NCBI GenBank assembly: GCA_002407045.1
Contig: DHKB01000048.1
Coordinates: forward strand, 24,937 to 88,936
Source: Candidatus Bruticola papionis
GTDB taxonomy: Bacteria; Vulcanimicrobiota; Xenobia; Xenobiales; Xenobiaceae
Direction of reading: 5' to 3'
Length of the DNA stretch: 64,000 bases
Numbering within the stretch: the stretch's first letter is position 1; each line of letters opens with the position of its first letter. Shown here one piece after another: positions 42,920 through 51,323 of this stretch. The notes beneath the pieces were generated by a model. That model was given only the letters and a program-made list of their open reading frames with translations. It was not told where the DNA came from and ran no database searches. The translations under genes and the position numbers were made by a program.

Positions 42920-43666
42920 ATGCTCAATACTGAAGGCGTATTTTTAGAATATAAAGCCGCCACTGGAGAAGTGCTTTCTTATCAAACGATAATGCACTCC
43001 AAGCAAAAGACAGAAGAAAACAACGAAGAGATCAGTAATACCGACGTTGTTATGGAAATGGCCACCAATCAGACGGTGACTAAGGTTTCTGGAAGCACCT
43101 TTGATGTAGACGTCAACGTTACCGACGGTTTCATTGAGCGCAACAACCAGAGGTTTCCCTTACCTGCTATCGGCCAGACTATAGGCATGACTGTGGAGAA
43201 AACTGGACGTATAACTCGCTCAACAGTCAACGCCAACATAAATCAGCCTGTCTTCCCCAGCGGTTTGCAACAAGTGGGCTCTTCCTGGACAGAAATCAAG
43301 CCTTTAGAAATTCCTCTGGGAGATAAGGGCCAATCGATTACCATCGACTTAAAATTCGAGCATAAGCTTGTCGCTTTAGACACAGAGCAAAATTACGACG
43401 TAGCTATTATCGAAACGTCTGCTGGCCCCATGAGCGCCGACATAAAAGATGGCATTAGCCAATCAGTTCAAGTAAAAGCCAGGACGGCTTTCGCTTATCG
43501 AGCTGGACAAATGGTCAGTTCTCATCTTGAATCAAAAACTATAGTTAAGGCTCCAGATTTGGTACTTACCAGCGTTCATACTATTGACACAATATTAAAA
43601 TCTTCCAGTTCGCCGGTGATCGATACTCCCAGCATTGCTGACAGTGCTTTCATTATTGGCGCCTAA
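42920..43666 (+). CDS. Conserved-looking protein of unknown function
   Basis: A 248-residue protein without a signal peptide or membrane segment. It alternates Val/Thr/Ile strands and polar turns throughout, which suggests an all-beta fold (lipocalin- or barrel-like). FPLPAIGQTIGMTVEKTGRI and a second hydrophobic strand set recur. I do not recognise the family. A resemblance to DUF6263-type proteins (usually exported) is only an impression. ATG 42920 has GAGAGGA at nine bases; a TTG six bases earlier is too close to that site. It follows the M48 gene by 61 bases with no terminator and ends at a convergent hairpin, so the two are probably co-transcribed. Confidence 0.75.
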   Translation: MLNTEGVFLEYKAATGEVLSYQTIMHSKQKTEENNEEISNTDVVMEMATNQTVTKVSGSTFDVDVNVTDGFIERNNQRFPLPAIGQTIGMTVEKTGRITRSTVNANINQPVFPSGLQQVGSSWTEIKPLEIPLGDKGQSITIDLKFEHKLVALDTEQNYDVAIIETSAGPMSADIKDGISQSVQVKARTAFAYRAGQMVSSHLESKTIVKAPDLVLTSVHTIDTILKSSSSPVIDTPSIADSAFIIGA

Positions 43667-43741
43667 CTGCTTGTTTGACGCTAATAGAGCGCGACAACTG
43701 GATTTTATTTTCTCTACCAAGTCCTAAATGGATCAGACTAA

Positions 43742-43783
43742 AAAAAAGCTGCTGCCGTCATACTAGACGGCGGCAGCTTTTTT
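43742..43783. terminator. Bidirectional terminator between convergent operons
   Basis: An 18-bp stem with one wobble (43742-43759 with 43766-43783), a six-base loop, A run and T run. It ends the M48 transcript on the plus strand and the sigma/anti-sigma operon on the minus strand. Confidence 0.93.
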
Positions 43784-43799
43784 ATTATGGCTTTGTAAC

Positions 43800-44312
43800 T
43801 TAGCGCAAGCAATGCTCTACAATAGGCCGAATATAATCAGCACGCTTTTCCTTGGGGAGCTGTTCTAAAGTTTCGAACATTTGATCTACTAAAAGCATTT
43901 GCTGTTTGCGACGCAATTCTATGAGTTGGTTAACGTAATTCTTAACTACAGCTCTATTTGGATTTTCAGAAGTAAGTTCTTTAGCCATTCGTCCTCGAAG
44001 TTCTTTTATAGAAGCTCTGATTTGCAACATTTGAGGACGATACTTTTCTCTCACTTGCTTGGCTTCGGGAAATTTTTGATACTCTTTGTCCCTGTCTTTG
44101 CGACTTATAAACTTACCCTTGGGCAAATTGTCTACAATATTGGTATGATTGTTTGACTGGTGCTTAATTAAGTCGCCTTCGTTGATATTAACAACAGTCT
44201 TTTGCACACTACCATTTTCTACACAATTATCCCCTTCTTCGGCTAAAGCCCCACCACATGTAAAAGACAAAACACCAATAACAGCAACAAACAGCACAAC
44301 CTTTTTAAACAC
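43800..44312 (-). CDS. Periplasmic Spy/CpxP/CnrX-like protein
   Basis: A 170-residue protein with a signal peptide (FKKVVLFVAVIGVLSF..., cleavage likely after ALA). The mature part is almost wholly helical and basic: two long helices with RPQMLQIRASIKELRGRMAKE and LIELRRKQQMLLVDQMFETL, ending in LPKEKRADYIRPIVEH. This fits the LTXXQ/heavy-metal-resistance family (CpxP, Spy, ZraP, CnrX), which are antiparallel hairpin dimers that sense metal or misfolded protein. It is the third gene after an ECF sigma factor and its anti-sigma factor, the same set of parts as in CnrYXH. There is no His/Met-rich metal tail, so the sensed signal is open. GTG 44312 is the start. Confidence 0.78.
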   Translation of the reverse strand: MFKKVVLFVAVIGVLSFTCGGALAEEGDNCVENGSVQKTVVNINEGDLIKHQSNNHTNIVDNLPKGKFISRKDRDKEYQKFPEAKQVREKYRPQMLQIRASIKELRGRMAKELTSENPNRAVVKNYVNQLIELRRKQQMLLVDQMFETLEQLPKEKRADYIRPIVEHCLR

Positions 44313-44339
44313 GAAAATTATCCAACCTCTCTATCTTTG

Positions 44340-45032
44340 TTAGCGCCCACTATCGGCAGCTTCATCGAAAGCTATATCCAAAAGTTCTTGAGACATCACA
44401 TAGTCGGGTTTGTAATCAGCATAAATGACACTATTACTTAAATCTTCGTTGGCATTGCTGTTAAATTCGTCAGCCATAATATAATCGGTATAATAAGGCT
44501 CATCGCCACTGAGCTCGGTTCCGGAATCTTTAGATTGGGCAAAGTGTTTGTGTACTACAGATTCGCGCCCTACGGAAGCACTGGTATTGGCAACAACATT
44601 TGCAGCAGTTTGCCCAGGAGCCCCATTAGAAGCAAAGGCACTCCAAAGTACCGCACCACCAACTACAGCTAAAGATGCAGCAGCTGTAAAAGTCTTCCAA
44701 TAGTGCAAATACTTACTTTTAGCTTTCAGCTCAGTTTCTAAACTGATAATCTTACCTTTATTAGCCTCTTGGCCCACCTTTTTCCAAAAGCGCACTTTAA
44801 AATCAGAAGAGGGCTCTAATTCTTGCGGAAAGGCCTTATCTAAATTATTCCATACCTCACTTAAAGAATGCTGATATTGACTACATCTGGAGCACTCTTC
44901 TAAATGTCTTTTCAACTTTGAAGCATCTGTTTCACTAAGAAGCCCGTCTTCATATTCTAATAATTTATCTACACACTCTTGACATTCTGCACTGTCCGGA
45001 AAAGCAGCTTCTGAGCCTTGGTTACCTTTCAT
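44340..45032 (-). CDS. Zinc-finger anti-sigma factor, single-pass membrane protein
   Basis: A 230-residue protein with an N-terminal ZAS-type finger (C17-x2-C20 and H43-x3-C47-x2-C50 in HLEECSRC), a short cytoplasmic helix region, one transmembrane helix at about 114-134, and a polar outer region of about 95 residues. Such factors hold an ECF sigma factor inactive and release it after proteolysis or a conformational change. AAAGGAG precedes the ATG at 45032, 16 bases after the sigma gene stop. The outer part would face the periplasmic CnrX-like protein encoded next. The M50 protease encoded at 12031 could act on it, but this is speculation. Confidence 0.88.
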   Translation of the reverse strand: MKGNQGSEAAFPDSAECQECVDKLLEYEDGLLSETDASKLKRHLEECSRCSQYQHSLSEVWNNLDKAFPQELEPSSDFKVRFWKKVGQEANKGKIISLETELKAKSKYLHYWKTFTAAASLAVVGGAVLWSAFASNGAPGQTAANVVANTSASVGRESVVHKHFAQSKDSGTELSGDEPYYTDYIMADEFNSNANEDLSNSVIYADYKPDYVMSQELLDIAFDEAADSGR

Positions 45033-45048
45033 AAAAGAGCACTCCTTT

Positions 45049-45666
45049 CTAACTGAATATCTTGCCTAAATACTTTTGCAAAGTTTGACGCGCCCGGTGA
45101 ATTCTCGATCTAACAGCAGCTACTGTAATGCCTAAAGTTTCGGCGATCTCTTCATAGGTGAGATCATAAAAGCGGTTCATTATCAACGGAGCTCTCATTT
45201 CTTCGTCAATTTTCAAAAGCGCTCGTCGTAATTCGCGGCTAACTTCACCGTACTCTACAGACTCCAAGGGAGAGTCTCCAGGATCGGCAAAGTCGCGTTG
45301 TATAGGACGATCCCCGCCCTTGTCCATAGGTTCATCTAAGCTTATCTGGAGAGGAACATCTTTGGCTCGCTTCTTTCTCTCTTTAAAGCACTGATTCATG
45401 GTCACTTTATATATATAGGTAAAGAGACGAGCTCTGAGTTCAAACCGTGGCAAAGCCTTATATAATTGAAGGAAAACCTCCTGAGCAGTGTCTTCAGCTT
45501 CCCTAGCTGAACCACCCTTGAATTTGTAAATTAAATTCAACACAGGACGGTAGTAAATAGTCATCAATTCATCAAACGCAGAGTCGTCGCCAGCCTGAAA
45601 ACGAGCTAATAAAGCAGCGTCGACAGCTTCTTCCCCGAGTTTGTCTGGTGGGTTAAATCCAGTCAC
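45049..45666 (-). CDS. ECF-type RNA polymerase sigma factor
   Basis: A 205-residue sigma factor with both expected domains. Region 2 begins ALLARFQAGDDSAFDELM and includes the DTAQEVFLQLYKAL core-binding/-10 helix and YIYKVTMNQCFKERKKR. Region 4 has PLIMNRFYDLTYEEIAETLGI and AAVRSRIHRARQTLQKYL. It is a complete member of the ECF group, close to the RpoE/SigW-like classes. The GTG at 45666 is the first usable start; no convincing ribosome-binding site precedes it. The two downstream genes encode its probable anti-sigma factor and a periplasmic sensor, so the trio is likely a cell-envelope or metal stress switch. An autoregulatory ECF promoter was not recognised upstream. Confidence 0.95.
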   Translation of the reverse strand: MTGFNPPDKLGEEAVDAALLARFQAGDDSAFDELMTIYYRPVLNLIYKFKGGSAREAEDTAQEVFLQLYKALPRFELRARLFTYIYKVTMNQCFKERKKRAKDVPLQISLDEPMDKGGDRPIQRDFADPGDSPLESVEYGEVSRELRRALLKIDEEMRAPLIMNRFYDLTYEEIAETLGITVAAVRSRIHRARQTLQKYLGKIFS

Positions 45667-45738
45667 GTCCAGTTTGTTTCACTCAAATTCTAAAGATTTA
45701 GCTTTTATCTAAAAAGAAACGGCGCACGCCGAAGTTAT

Positions 45739-45788
45739 AAAAAAAAGAGGCGCTTTGCTTAGAGCAATACCCACAACAAAGCGCCTCT
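45739..45788 (-). terminator. Rho-independent terminator of the PFOR gene
   Basis: On the minus strand a 12-bp stem (45788-45777 with 45757-45746) is followed by a run of seven T. It lies 80 bases after the PFOR stop and ahead of the sigma operon, so the two are separate transcripts. Confidence 0.88.
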
Positions 45789-45868
45789 CTTGTAAAGAAC
45801 TGGCCAAGAAGCGGCCTTCAAGTCACTTTATTAAAAGCGAGCAAGAAAGCCACCAATGTCACAGTTAC

Positions 45869-48800
45869 TTACTGCTTGTCTTCAGGAGCGGCAGCCAAGT
45901 ACAAGTAGCGCTCATAGCGCTCCTTAGCGATGGCTTCGGACTCTTCAGCGAACTTGGCAGCAGCCTCAGGGTTAATCTTCTGAAGCTGACGGAAGCGGTT
46001 CTCGCTGGCCAAGTAGTCGGCAACGGGAGTCTTCGGGCCCTTGTAGTCGACTTGTAAGCAAGGCTTACCTTGAGCTTTTAAGCGAGGATCGAAGCGATAG
46101 AGAGGCCACTGGCCGCACTCTACGGCGTTCTTCTGGTGCTTCAAACCGTCAGCCATGTTGATACCGTGGTTGATGCAATGAGAGTAAGCAATGATCAAGG
46201 AAGGGCCGTCATAAGATTCGGCTTCTTCGATAGCTTTCAAAGCTTGAGCGTCATTGGCGCCAACAGAGATCTGAGCTACATAGATGTTGCCATAAGACAT
46301 AGCAATCATACCCAGATCCTTCTTGGGCAAGCTCTTACCAGCAGCAGCGAAGCGAGCTACAGCGCCAAGAGGAGTGGCCTTGGAAGCCTGACCACCGGTG
46401 TTGGAGTAAACTTCGGTGTCGAGTACGAGTACGTTGACGTTCTTGCCCTGAGCTAAGACGTGATCTAACCCGCCGTAACCAATGTCATAAGCCCAACCGT
46501 CACCACCAATGATCCATACTGAACGAGGAATCAAGGCGTCCATAACGGACTCGAGCTCTCTGGCGCAAGTGCAATCACAGCCCTTAACTTTTTCAGCCAG
46601 CTTGTCGAGTAAAGCGCGTTTCTTAGCGATATTCTCGGGGGTAGCGGGCTCAACAGCCATCAAGCCTTCATAGACTTCGGGATCGATCTTGTCCTTAGCT
46701 TCAGTAAGAAGCTGACGGGCATATTCGGCCTTCTGGTCTACGGCAATGCGCATACCTAAACCGAATTCGGCGTTATCTTCAAAGAGGGAGTTAGACCAAG
46801 CGGGGCCGCGTCCGTCTTTGTTGGTGCACCAAGGAGTGGTGGGCAAGTTGCCACCATAGATGGAAGAGCAACCAGTAGCGTTGGCGATCATGGCTCTGTC
46901 GCCGAAGAGCTGGCTGACCATCTTCACGTAAGGAGTCTCGCCGCAGCCTGCGCAAGCGCCGGAGAACTCAAACATAGGAGGAAGCAACTGTACGTTCTTA
47001 ACCATGGTGCGCTTCAAGTCGCCGCCCAAGTCAGGCAAATCGAGGAAGAACTTCCAGTTTTTGCGACCTTCTTCGCGGAGAGGACGCTGAGGAACCATGG
47101 TAAGAGCTTTTTCTTTGGCAGGGCATACGCCTACGCACAAAGTACAGCCGGTGCAGTCCTCGACGGAAATCTGCATGCTGAACTTGTAATCTTTGTAACC
47201 GACAAAGCCTTTAGCTTCGGCGAGCTTGAAGCTCTCGGGAGCCTTAGCAGCGTCTTCGTTGGTGATGAGGCGGGAGCGAATTACGCCGTGAGGGCAAACC
47301 ATGACGCACTTACCGCACTGAATGCACTTGGCGGGATCCCAGCTGGGAACTTCAGAAGCGATATTGCGTTTTTCCCAACGAGTGGTGCCGCTGGGCCAGG
47401 TGCCGTCATCAGGAATAGCGCTGACGGGAAGCTCGTCGCCACGCTGAGCCATCATTACAGCAGTGACCTTCTTGACAAATTCAGGAGCTTCATCGGAAAC
47501 CAAGGGTTTGCGGTGGTGACCAGTAACTTTGCGTCCTTCGGTCTCTACCTGATGCAAAGCGGCTAAGCTGTTGTCCACGGCGGCCCAGTTCTTAGCTACA
47601 ACTTCTTGGCCCTTCTTGCTGTAGGCCTTCTTAATACTGGCTTTAATATGCTCGATAGCTTCTTCGCGAGGCAACACACCACTAATGGCAAAGAAGGCGG
47701 TTTGCATAACAGTGTTGATGCGGTTGCCCATACCAGCGTTGTGAGCGACAGTCAAAGCGTCGATTACATAGAACTTAAGGTGTTTGGCCAAAATAGTTTC
47801 CTGAACTTCGGCAGGAAGCTGATCCCAAACTTCGTCCTTAGAGAAAGGACTGTTGAGGAGGAATACGCCACCTTCTTCAGCTTGCTTCAAAACATCGTAG
47901 CTCTCCAAGAACTCGAAGAGGTGTACGCCAATGAAGCTGGCGCGCTGAATAAGGAAGGGAGCATCAATGGGCTTAGGACCGAAGCGCAAGTGGGATACAG
48001 TCAAACCGCCAGACTTCTTGGAGTCGTAGACGAAGTAGCCCTGAGCGTAGTTGTCAGTGTCGTGACCGATAATCTTAATGGAGTTCTTGTTGGCGCCTAC
48101 GGTACCATCGGAGCCTAAACCATAGAACATAGCTCTTACGGTGCCTTCGGGCTCGCTGATCCAGTTGGCATCATAATCGATGCTCAAGTTGGTAACATCG
48201 TCGTGAATACCGACGGTGAAGCTGCGCTTAGGCTCAGCTTTAGCCAATTCTTCATAGACACCACAAACCATAGCAGGGGTGAAGTCTTTGGAAGAGAGAC
48301 CGTAACGACCGCCAACGATGCGAGGCAATACAGCGAACTTGCCCTTACCGCCTTCCATATTTTCCATAACGGCAGTAACGACATCTTGATAAAGAGGCTC
48401 GCCAGCGCTACCGGGCTCTTTAGTGCGATCCAAAACGCCGATAGTTTTAACGGTAGCAGGCAAAGCGTCAATAAAGGACTTGCTATCAAAGGGACGATAT
48501 AAACGAGCGGCTATAACGCCAGCTTTCTTGCCCTCGGCAGCGAGTCTGTCTAACGTGCCACGAATTACAGAAACGCCAGATCCCATGATGACAACAACTT
48601 CTTCAGCATTGGGATCGCCATAGTACTCGAAGAGATTGTAATGACGACCAGTAAGTTCGCCAAAGCGTTTCATGATTTTGGCGACGATGCCGGGGGTCTT
48701 CAAATAGTAGGGATTGGCAGCTTCGCGGCCCTGGAAGTAGATGTCTGCATTCTGAGCAGTACCACGAATGAAAGGCTTATTGGGGTTGAGAGCGCGAGCA

Positions 48801-49420
48801 CGATGAGCGTGAACTAAAGAATCGGGGATAAGTTCACGGAGCACGTCGTCAGAAATGCGCTCGATAGTGTTTACTTCGTGGGAAGTACGGAAACCGTCAA
48901 AAGCGTGAATGAAAGGCACGCGGCTTTCCAAAGTAGCAGCGTGAGCGATAGCGGCCATGTCAGTAGCCTCTTGCACCGAGTTGGAGAAGAGCATAGCAAA
49001 GCCGGTAGCGCGGCAAGCCATTACGTCAGCGTGATCGCCGAAGATGGACAAGCCCTGAGCAGCCAGAGAACGAGCAGCGATATGGAAAACAGCGCTGGTG
49101 AGCTCACCGGCAATTTTGTACATGTTGGGGATCATGAGCAGCAAGCCTTGGCTAGCTGTGAAGGTGGTGGTCAAAGCACCGCTTTGCAAAGCGCCGTGTA
49201 CGGCACCAGCAGCGCCGCCCTCAGATTCCATTTCCTGGATGTGAGGAACAGCTCCCCACAAGTTCTTACGACCCTCGGCGCTCCACTGATCGGCAAATTC
49301 GCCCATAGGAGAAGAGGGAGTAATAGGATAGATTGCGCAAACTTCACTAAGTCTAAAAGCTACATCGGCGGTAGCTTCATTGGCGTCCATAATCGCCTTA
49401 GCGACATTCACATTACCCAT
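45869..49420 (-). CDS. nifJ: Pyruvate:ferredoxin (flavodoxin) oxidoreductase, single chain
   Basis: A 1183-residue homodimeric-type PFOR that converts pyruvate and CoA to acetyl-CoA, CO2 and reduced ferredoxin with thiamine diphosphate and three [4Fe-4S] clusters. It opens with the YPITPSSPMGE motif of domain I. Two ferredoxin motifs lie at about 697 (CIQCGKCVMVCP) and 753 (CTGCTLCVGVCP). CAGCGE for the proximal cluster is near 822, and the TPP motif GDGWAYDIGYGG...SNTGGQ is near 970-1010. The length and order match the family. GAAAGGAG precedes the ATG at 49420, at slightly long spacing. It is a single gene with its own terminator, and strongly indicates anaerobic or fermentative carbon metabolism. 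Confidence 0.98.
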   Translation of the reverse strand: MGNVNVAKAIMDANEATADVAFRLSEVCAIYPITPSSPMGEFADQWSAEGRKNLWGAVPHIQEMESEGGAAGAVHGALQSGALTTTFTASQGLLLMIPNMYKIAGELTSAVFHIAARSLAAQGLSIFGDHADVMACRATGFAMLFSNSVQEATDMAAIAHAATLESRVPFIHAFDGFRTSHEVNTIERISDDVLRELIPDSLVHAHRARALNPNKPFIRGTAQNADIYFQGREAANPYYLKTPGIVAKIMKRFGELTGRHYNLFEYYGDPNAEEVVVIMGSGVSVIRGTLDRLAAEGKKAGVIAARLYRPFDSKSFIDALPATVKTIGVLDRTKEPGSAGEPLYQDVVTAVMENMEGGKGKFAVLPRIVGGRYGLSSKDFTPAMVCGVYEELAKAEPKRSFTVGIHDDVTNLSIDYDANWISEPEGTVRAMFYGLGSDGTVGANKNSIKIIGHDTDNYAQGYFVYDSKKSGGLTVSHLRFGPKPIDAPFLIQRASFIGVHLFEFLESYDVLKQAEEGGVFLLNSPFSKDEVWDQLPAEVQETILAKHLKFYVIDALTVAHNAGMGNRINTVMQTAFFAISGVLPREEAIEHIKASIKKAYSKKGQEVVAKNWAAVDNSLAALHQVETEGRKVTGHHRKPLVSDEAPEFVKKVTAVMMAQRGDELPVSAIPDDGTWPSGTTRWEKRNIASEVPSWDPAKCIQCGKCVMVCPHGVIRSRLITNEDAAKAPESFKLAEAKGFVGYKDYKFSMQISVEDCTGCTLCVGVCPAKEKALTMVPQRPLREEGRKNWKFFLDLPDLGGDLKRTMVKNVQLLPPMFEFSGACAGCGETPYVKMVSQLFGDRAMIANATGCSSIYGGNLPTTPWCTNKDGRGPAWSNSLFEDNAEFGLGMRIAVDQKAEYARQLLTEAKDKIDPEVYEGLMAVEPATPENIAKKRALLDKLAEKVKGCDCTCARELESVMDALIPRSVWIIGGDGWAYDIGYGGLDHVLAQGKNVNVLVLDTEVYSNTGGQASKATPLGAVARFAAAGKSLPKKDLGMIAMSYGNIYVAQISVGANDAQALKAIEEAESYDGPSLIIAYSHCINHGINMADGLKHQKNAVECGQWPLYRFDPRLKAQGKPCLQVDYKGPKTPVADYLASENRFRQLQKINPEAAAKFAEESEAIAKERYERYLYLAAAPEDKQ

Positions 49421-49748
49421 TGCGTAATGAGGCTCCTTTCGAGAACGGAAAACATTGAGAACCGCTGTTAATTAACTGGCTGACAACCCCCCACAAGTCA
49501 GGCAACAAAGACTTGGCAGAGTAAAACAAGCCAGCCGCAGTCCCAAACCGTGTGGTGCGTTCACGTTTTCTTGGTTAGTTTCCTTTAGGAGTGAAAAATT
49601 AACTTAGAAACCGTTGCTAGCTAATTACCACGAAAAAGGGCAAATAAAAAAGATTTTTGGCTCAATTTGTGCAATTTTACGAGAGCTTAAAGAATTTAAC
49701 GAAAAATACCACATGCCAACTGTAGGCGAAGAAAGAGAAACAAAAATT
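49421..49748. other. Divergent intergenic region between PFOR and a secreted-protein gene
   Basis: About 330 bases serve two opposite genes. A 6-bp inverted repeat CAAGTC (49494-49499) / GACTTG (49510-49515) and a CTGGCT/AGCCAG pair lie on the PFOR side and could be operator sites. The plus-strand frame stays open from a TTG at 49614, but the likely start is ATG 49749. No RNA gene or other CDS is seen. Confidence 0.4.
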
Positions 49749-51215
49749 ATGTACAAAAAATACTTTGCAACAAATAACATATTTTTGGCAACAGTTGCCA
49801 TAGGAGCTTCAGTCTGTTTACTATGGCCACTTGCAACTCCGACCTGGGCAGTTTCTGGTCCTAGCGCTTCCCTCTCCAAGGTGCAAGCAGCCGCCGCCGA
49901 CGCAGTTCCTAAAACGGAAAGTTTTCGTAAATATCCATCTTCTACAGAAGCCGACCATGCCGTGCAGGAGCAATCAGACTCTCCAGCCTCTGTATGTGAT
50001 AGCGCCGCCTATATGGAAGGAAATAACATTGTCGGCAAAACTTTTCTTTTCCCAGGACAGAGCACATACAACAGTAAAAACCCACAAGATAGCATATTAG
50101 CTTTCCGACGCTATATTTTCAGTAATCGCTTAGATCAAGATAAACAAGACGTACGCTGTTATCGTCACTACGAATTTTTCCGTCATACAAAAAACGACTC
50201 TGTATCATATCCTTACGAAGTCCCAGTAATTAGTGGAGAAGGTTTTACCCGCTTCGAAAAAGAGACCGGCTGTGTCTTTACAGACGATCATTTCGTTGAC
50301 GGCGACAACATTGTCTGTTGCGAAGTACCACCCAGCGCTCAAGCAGGAAAAATCTTTGAGTTCAAAGGGGTCTTTTATAGAACAGCCCACAACCTCTACA
50401 CGATAACTACTCCAGCGGGCGTTTTCAAAAATTGCCAAATGGTTTGCGTATACGGAAAGACCAAAGAATTGGCTCAGGGCTCAAGTGTCAGTTTCTACGC
50501 TCCCAAACTTGGAGAAGTTTTGGCCTTTAGTTACAATCCTGAAACCAAAGATTTCTATCCACGCAATATTTTGGCCTCTTATGAAGTTATCAACCGCCCG
50601 TCTTTAGACGCAACTCCTCTCGAGCCTCAAATAGGAGCTTATTTGCCCGCTCCTAACTTAACTTTCAAATCACTTTCTGTCCCTGTACCTGCAGAGTTGA
50701 AAAAAGCTGATATTACCAATTGCTTCAGGTTCTATGATTATAAACATCAGCCCCCCTTTGATTACATAAAAGTCAATTGGTTACGTCGCGACGCTGCTTC
50801 CGATCCCAAAAACCCTGAGGAGTTAATTTCTCCCGACAAAAATGGGCTCCAAGGCGTCGATTTTATTGATGCCGAAAGTCAGGCTTATATGCGCCTTTAT
50901 AAAACGGCTCAAGGCAACAGTTTAGTCTTACTTATTCCTCCTCTGGCCTATCCTGATGAACCTTATTTGTTCGACAATAGATGGTACAAAGTTGAGTCGG
51001 ATCTTTATAACGTTAATACTGCAGTGGGCGACTATGCCAATTGTTTGCGAGTAACTTACTACGGTACAGAGAAAGACAAACTCAAAGAAGGATCTTTCCG
51101 TACCTATTATGCTCCCAATTTTGGAGAAATAGGTCGTGAGATATATGTTCCACAAAAAGGTAGCTTTGAGCTTGATTCTCAATTATATCAATATAAAGTA
51201 GGCGCAGCTAAATAA
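49749..51215 (+). CDS. Secreted protein with a duplicated beta-rich domain
   Basis: A 488-residue protein. ATG 49749 gives a proper signal peptide (MYKKYFATNNIFLATVAIGASVC..., cleavage likely after TWA). The ribosome-binding site is weak, and the frame is open back to 49614. Two homologous halves follow: both contain a FYR/WYKVES...LYTI/LYNV strand, then T-PAG-V-F-K-N-C (or AVGDYANC), a V-YYGKT/YYGTEK step and a YAPK/YAPNFGEI motif, at about 190-300 and 370-480. Such 'AG-x-F-x-NC...YAP-x-x-GE' domains are common in exported proteins of unknown function. Cysteines occur in the matching position of both halves (NCQMVC, NCLRV). Function is unknown; a binding role is more likely than an enzymatic one. 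Confidence 0.8.
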   Translation: MYKKYFATNNIFLATVAIGASVCLLWPLATPTWAVSGPSASLSKVQAAAADAVPKTESFRKYPSSTEADHAVQEQSDSPASVCDSAAYMEGNNIVGKTFLFPGQSTYNSKNPQDSILAFRRYIFSNRLDQDKQDVRCYRHYEFFRHTKNDSVSYPYEVPVISGEGFTRFEKETGCVFTDDHFVDGDNIVCCEVPPSAQAGKIFEFKGVFYRTAHNLYTITTPAGVFKNCQMVCVYGKTKELAQGSSVSFYAPKLGEVLAFSYNPETKDFYPRNILASYEVINRPSLDATPLEPQIGAYLPAPNLTFKSLSVPVPAELKKADITNCFRFYDYKHQPPFDYIKVNWLRRDAASDPKNPEELISPDKNGLQGVDFIDAESQAYMRLYKTAQGNSLVLLIPPLAYPDEPYLFDNRWYKVESDLYNVNTAVGDYANCLRVTYYGTEKDKLKEGSFRTYYAPNFGEIGREIYVPQKGSFELDSQLYQYKVGAAK

Positions 51216-51244
51216 AAGTAGCTTCTACTTCAGCCAAGAAATAG

Positions 51245-51283
51245 ATAAGGCAGACCTTGCTTTTAATTGCAGGTCTGCCTTAT
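51245..51283. terminator. Convergent hairpin between the duplicated-domain and oligopeptidase genes
   Basis: A stem of about 15 bp with one bulge (ATAAGGCAGACC with GGTCTGCCTTAT, 51245-51283). No long U tract adjoins on either side, but it lies exactly between convergent genes. Confidence 0.75.
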
Positions 51284-51323
51284 TGTCTTACACAGTCATA
51301 TTATTGCTCTAAGCAAACGAAGA

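Noticed and set aside
48203..48502. Plus-strand frames over the PFOR gene (also at 47606-48118 and 48878-49471)
   Set aside because: They are antisense to a highly conserved enzyme and reflect its codon bias.
49614..49748. N-terminal extension of the duplicated-domain protein
   Set aside because: It would bury the signal peptide 45 residues inside; ATG 49749 gives a normal exported N-terminus.
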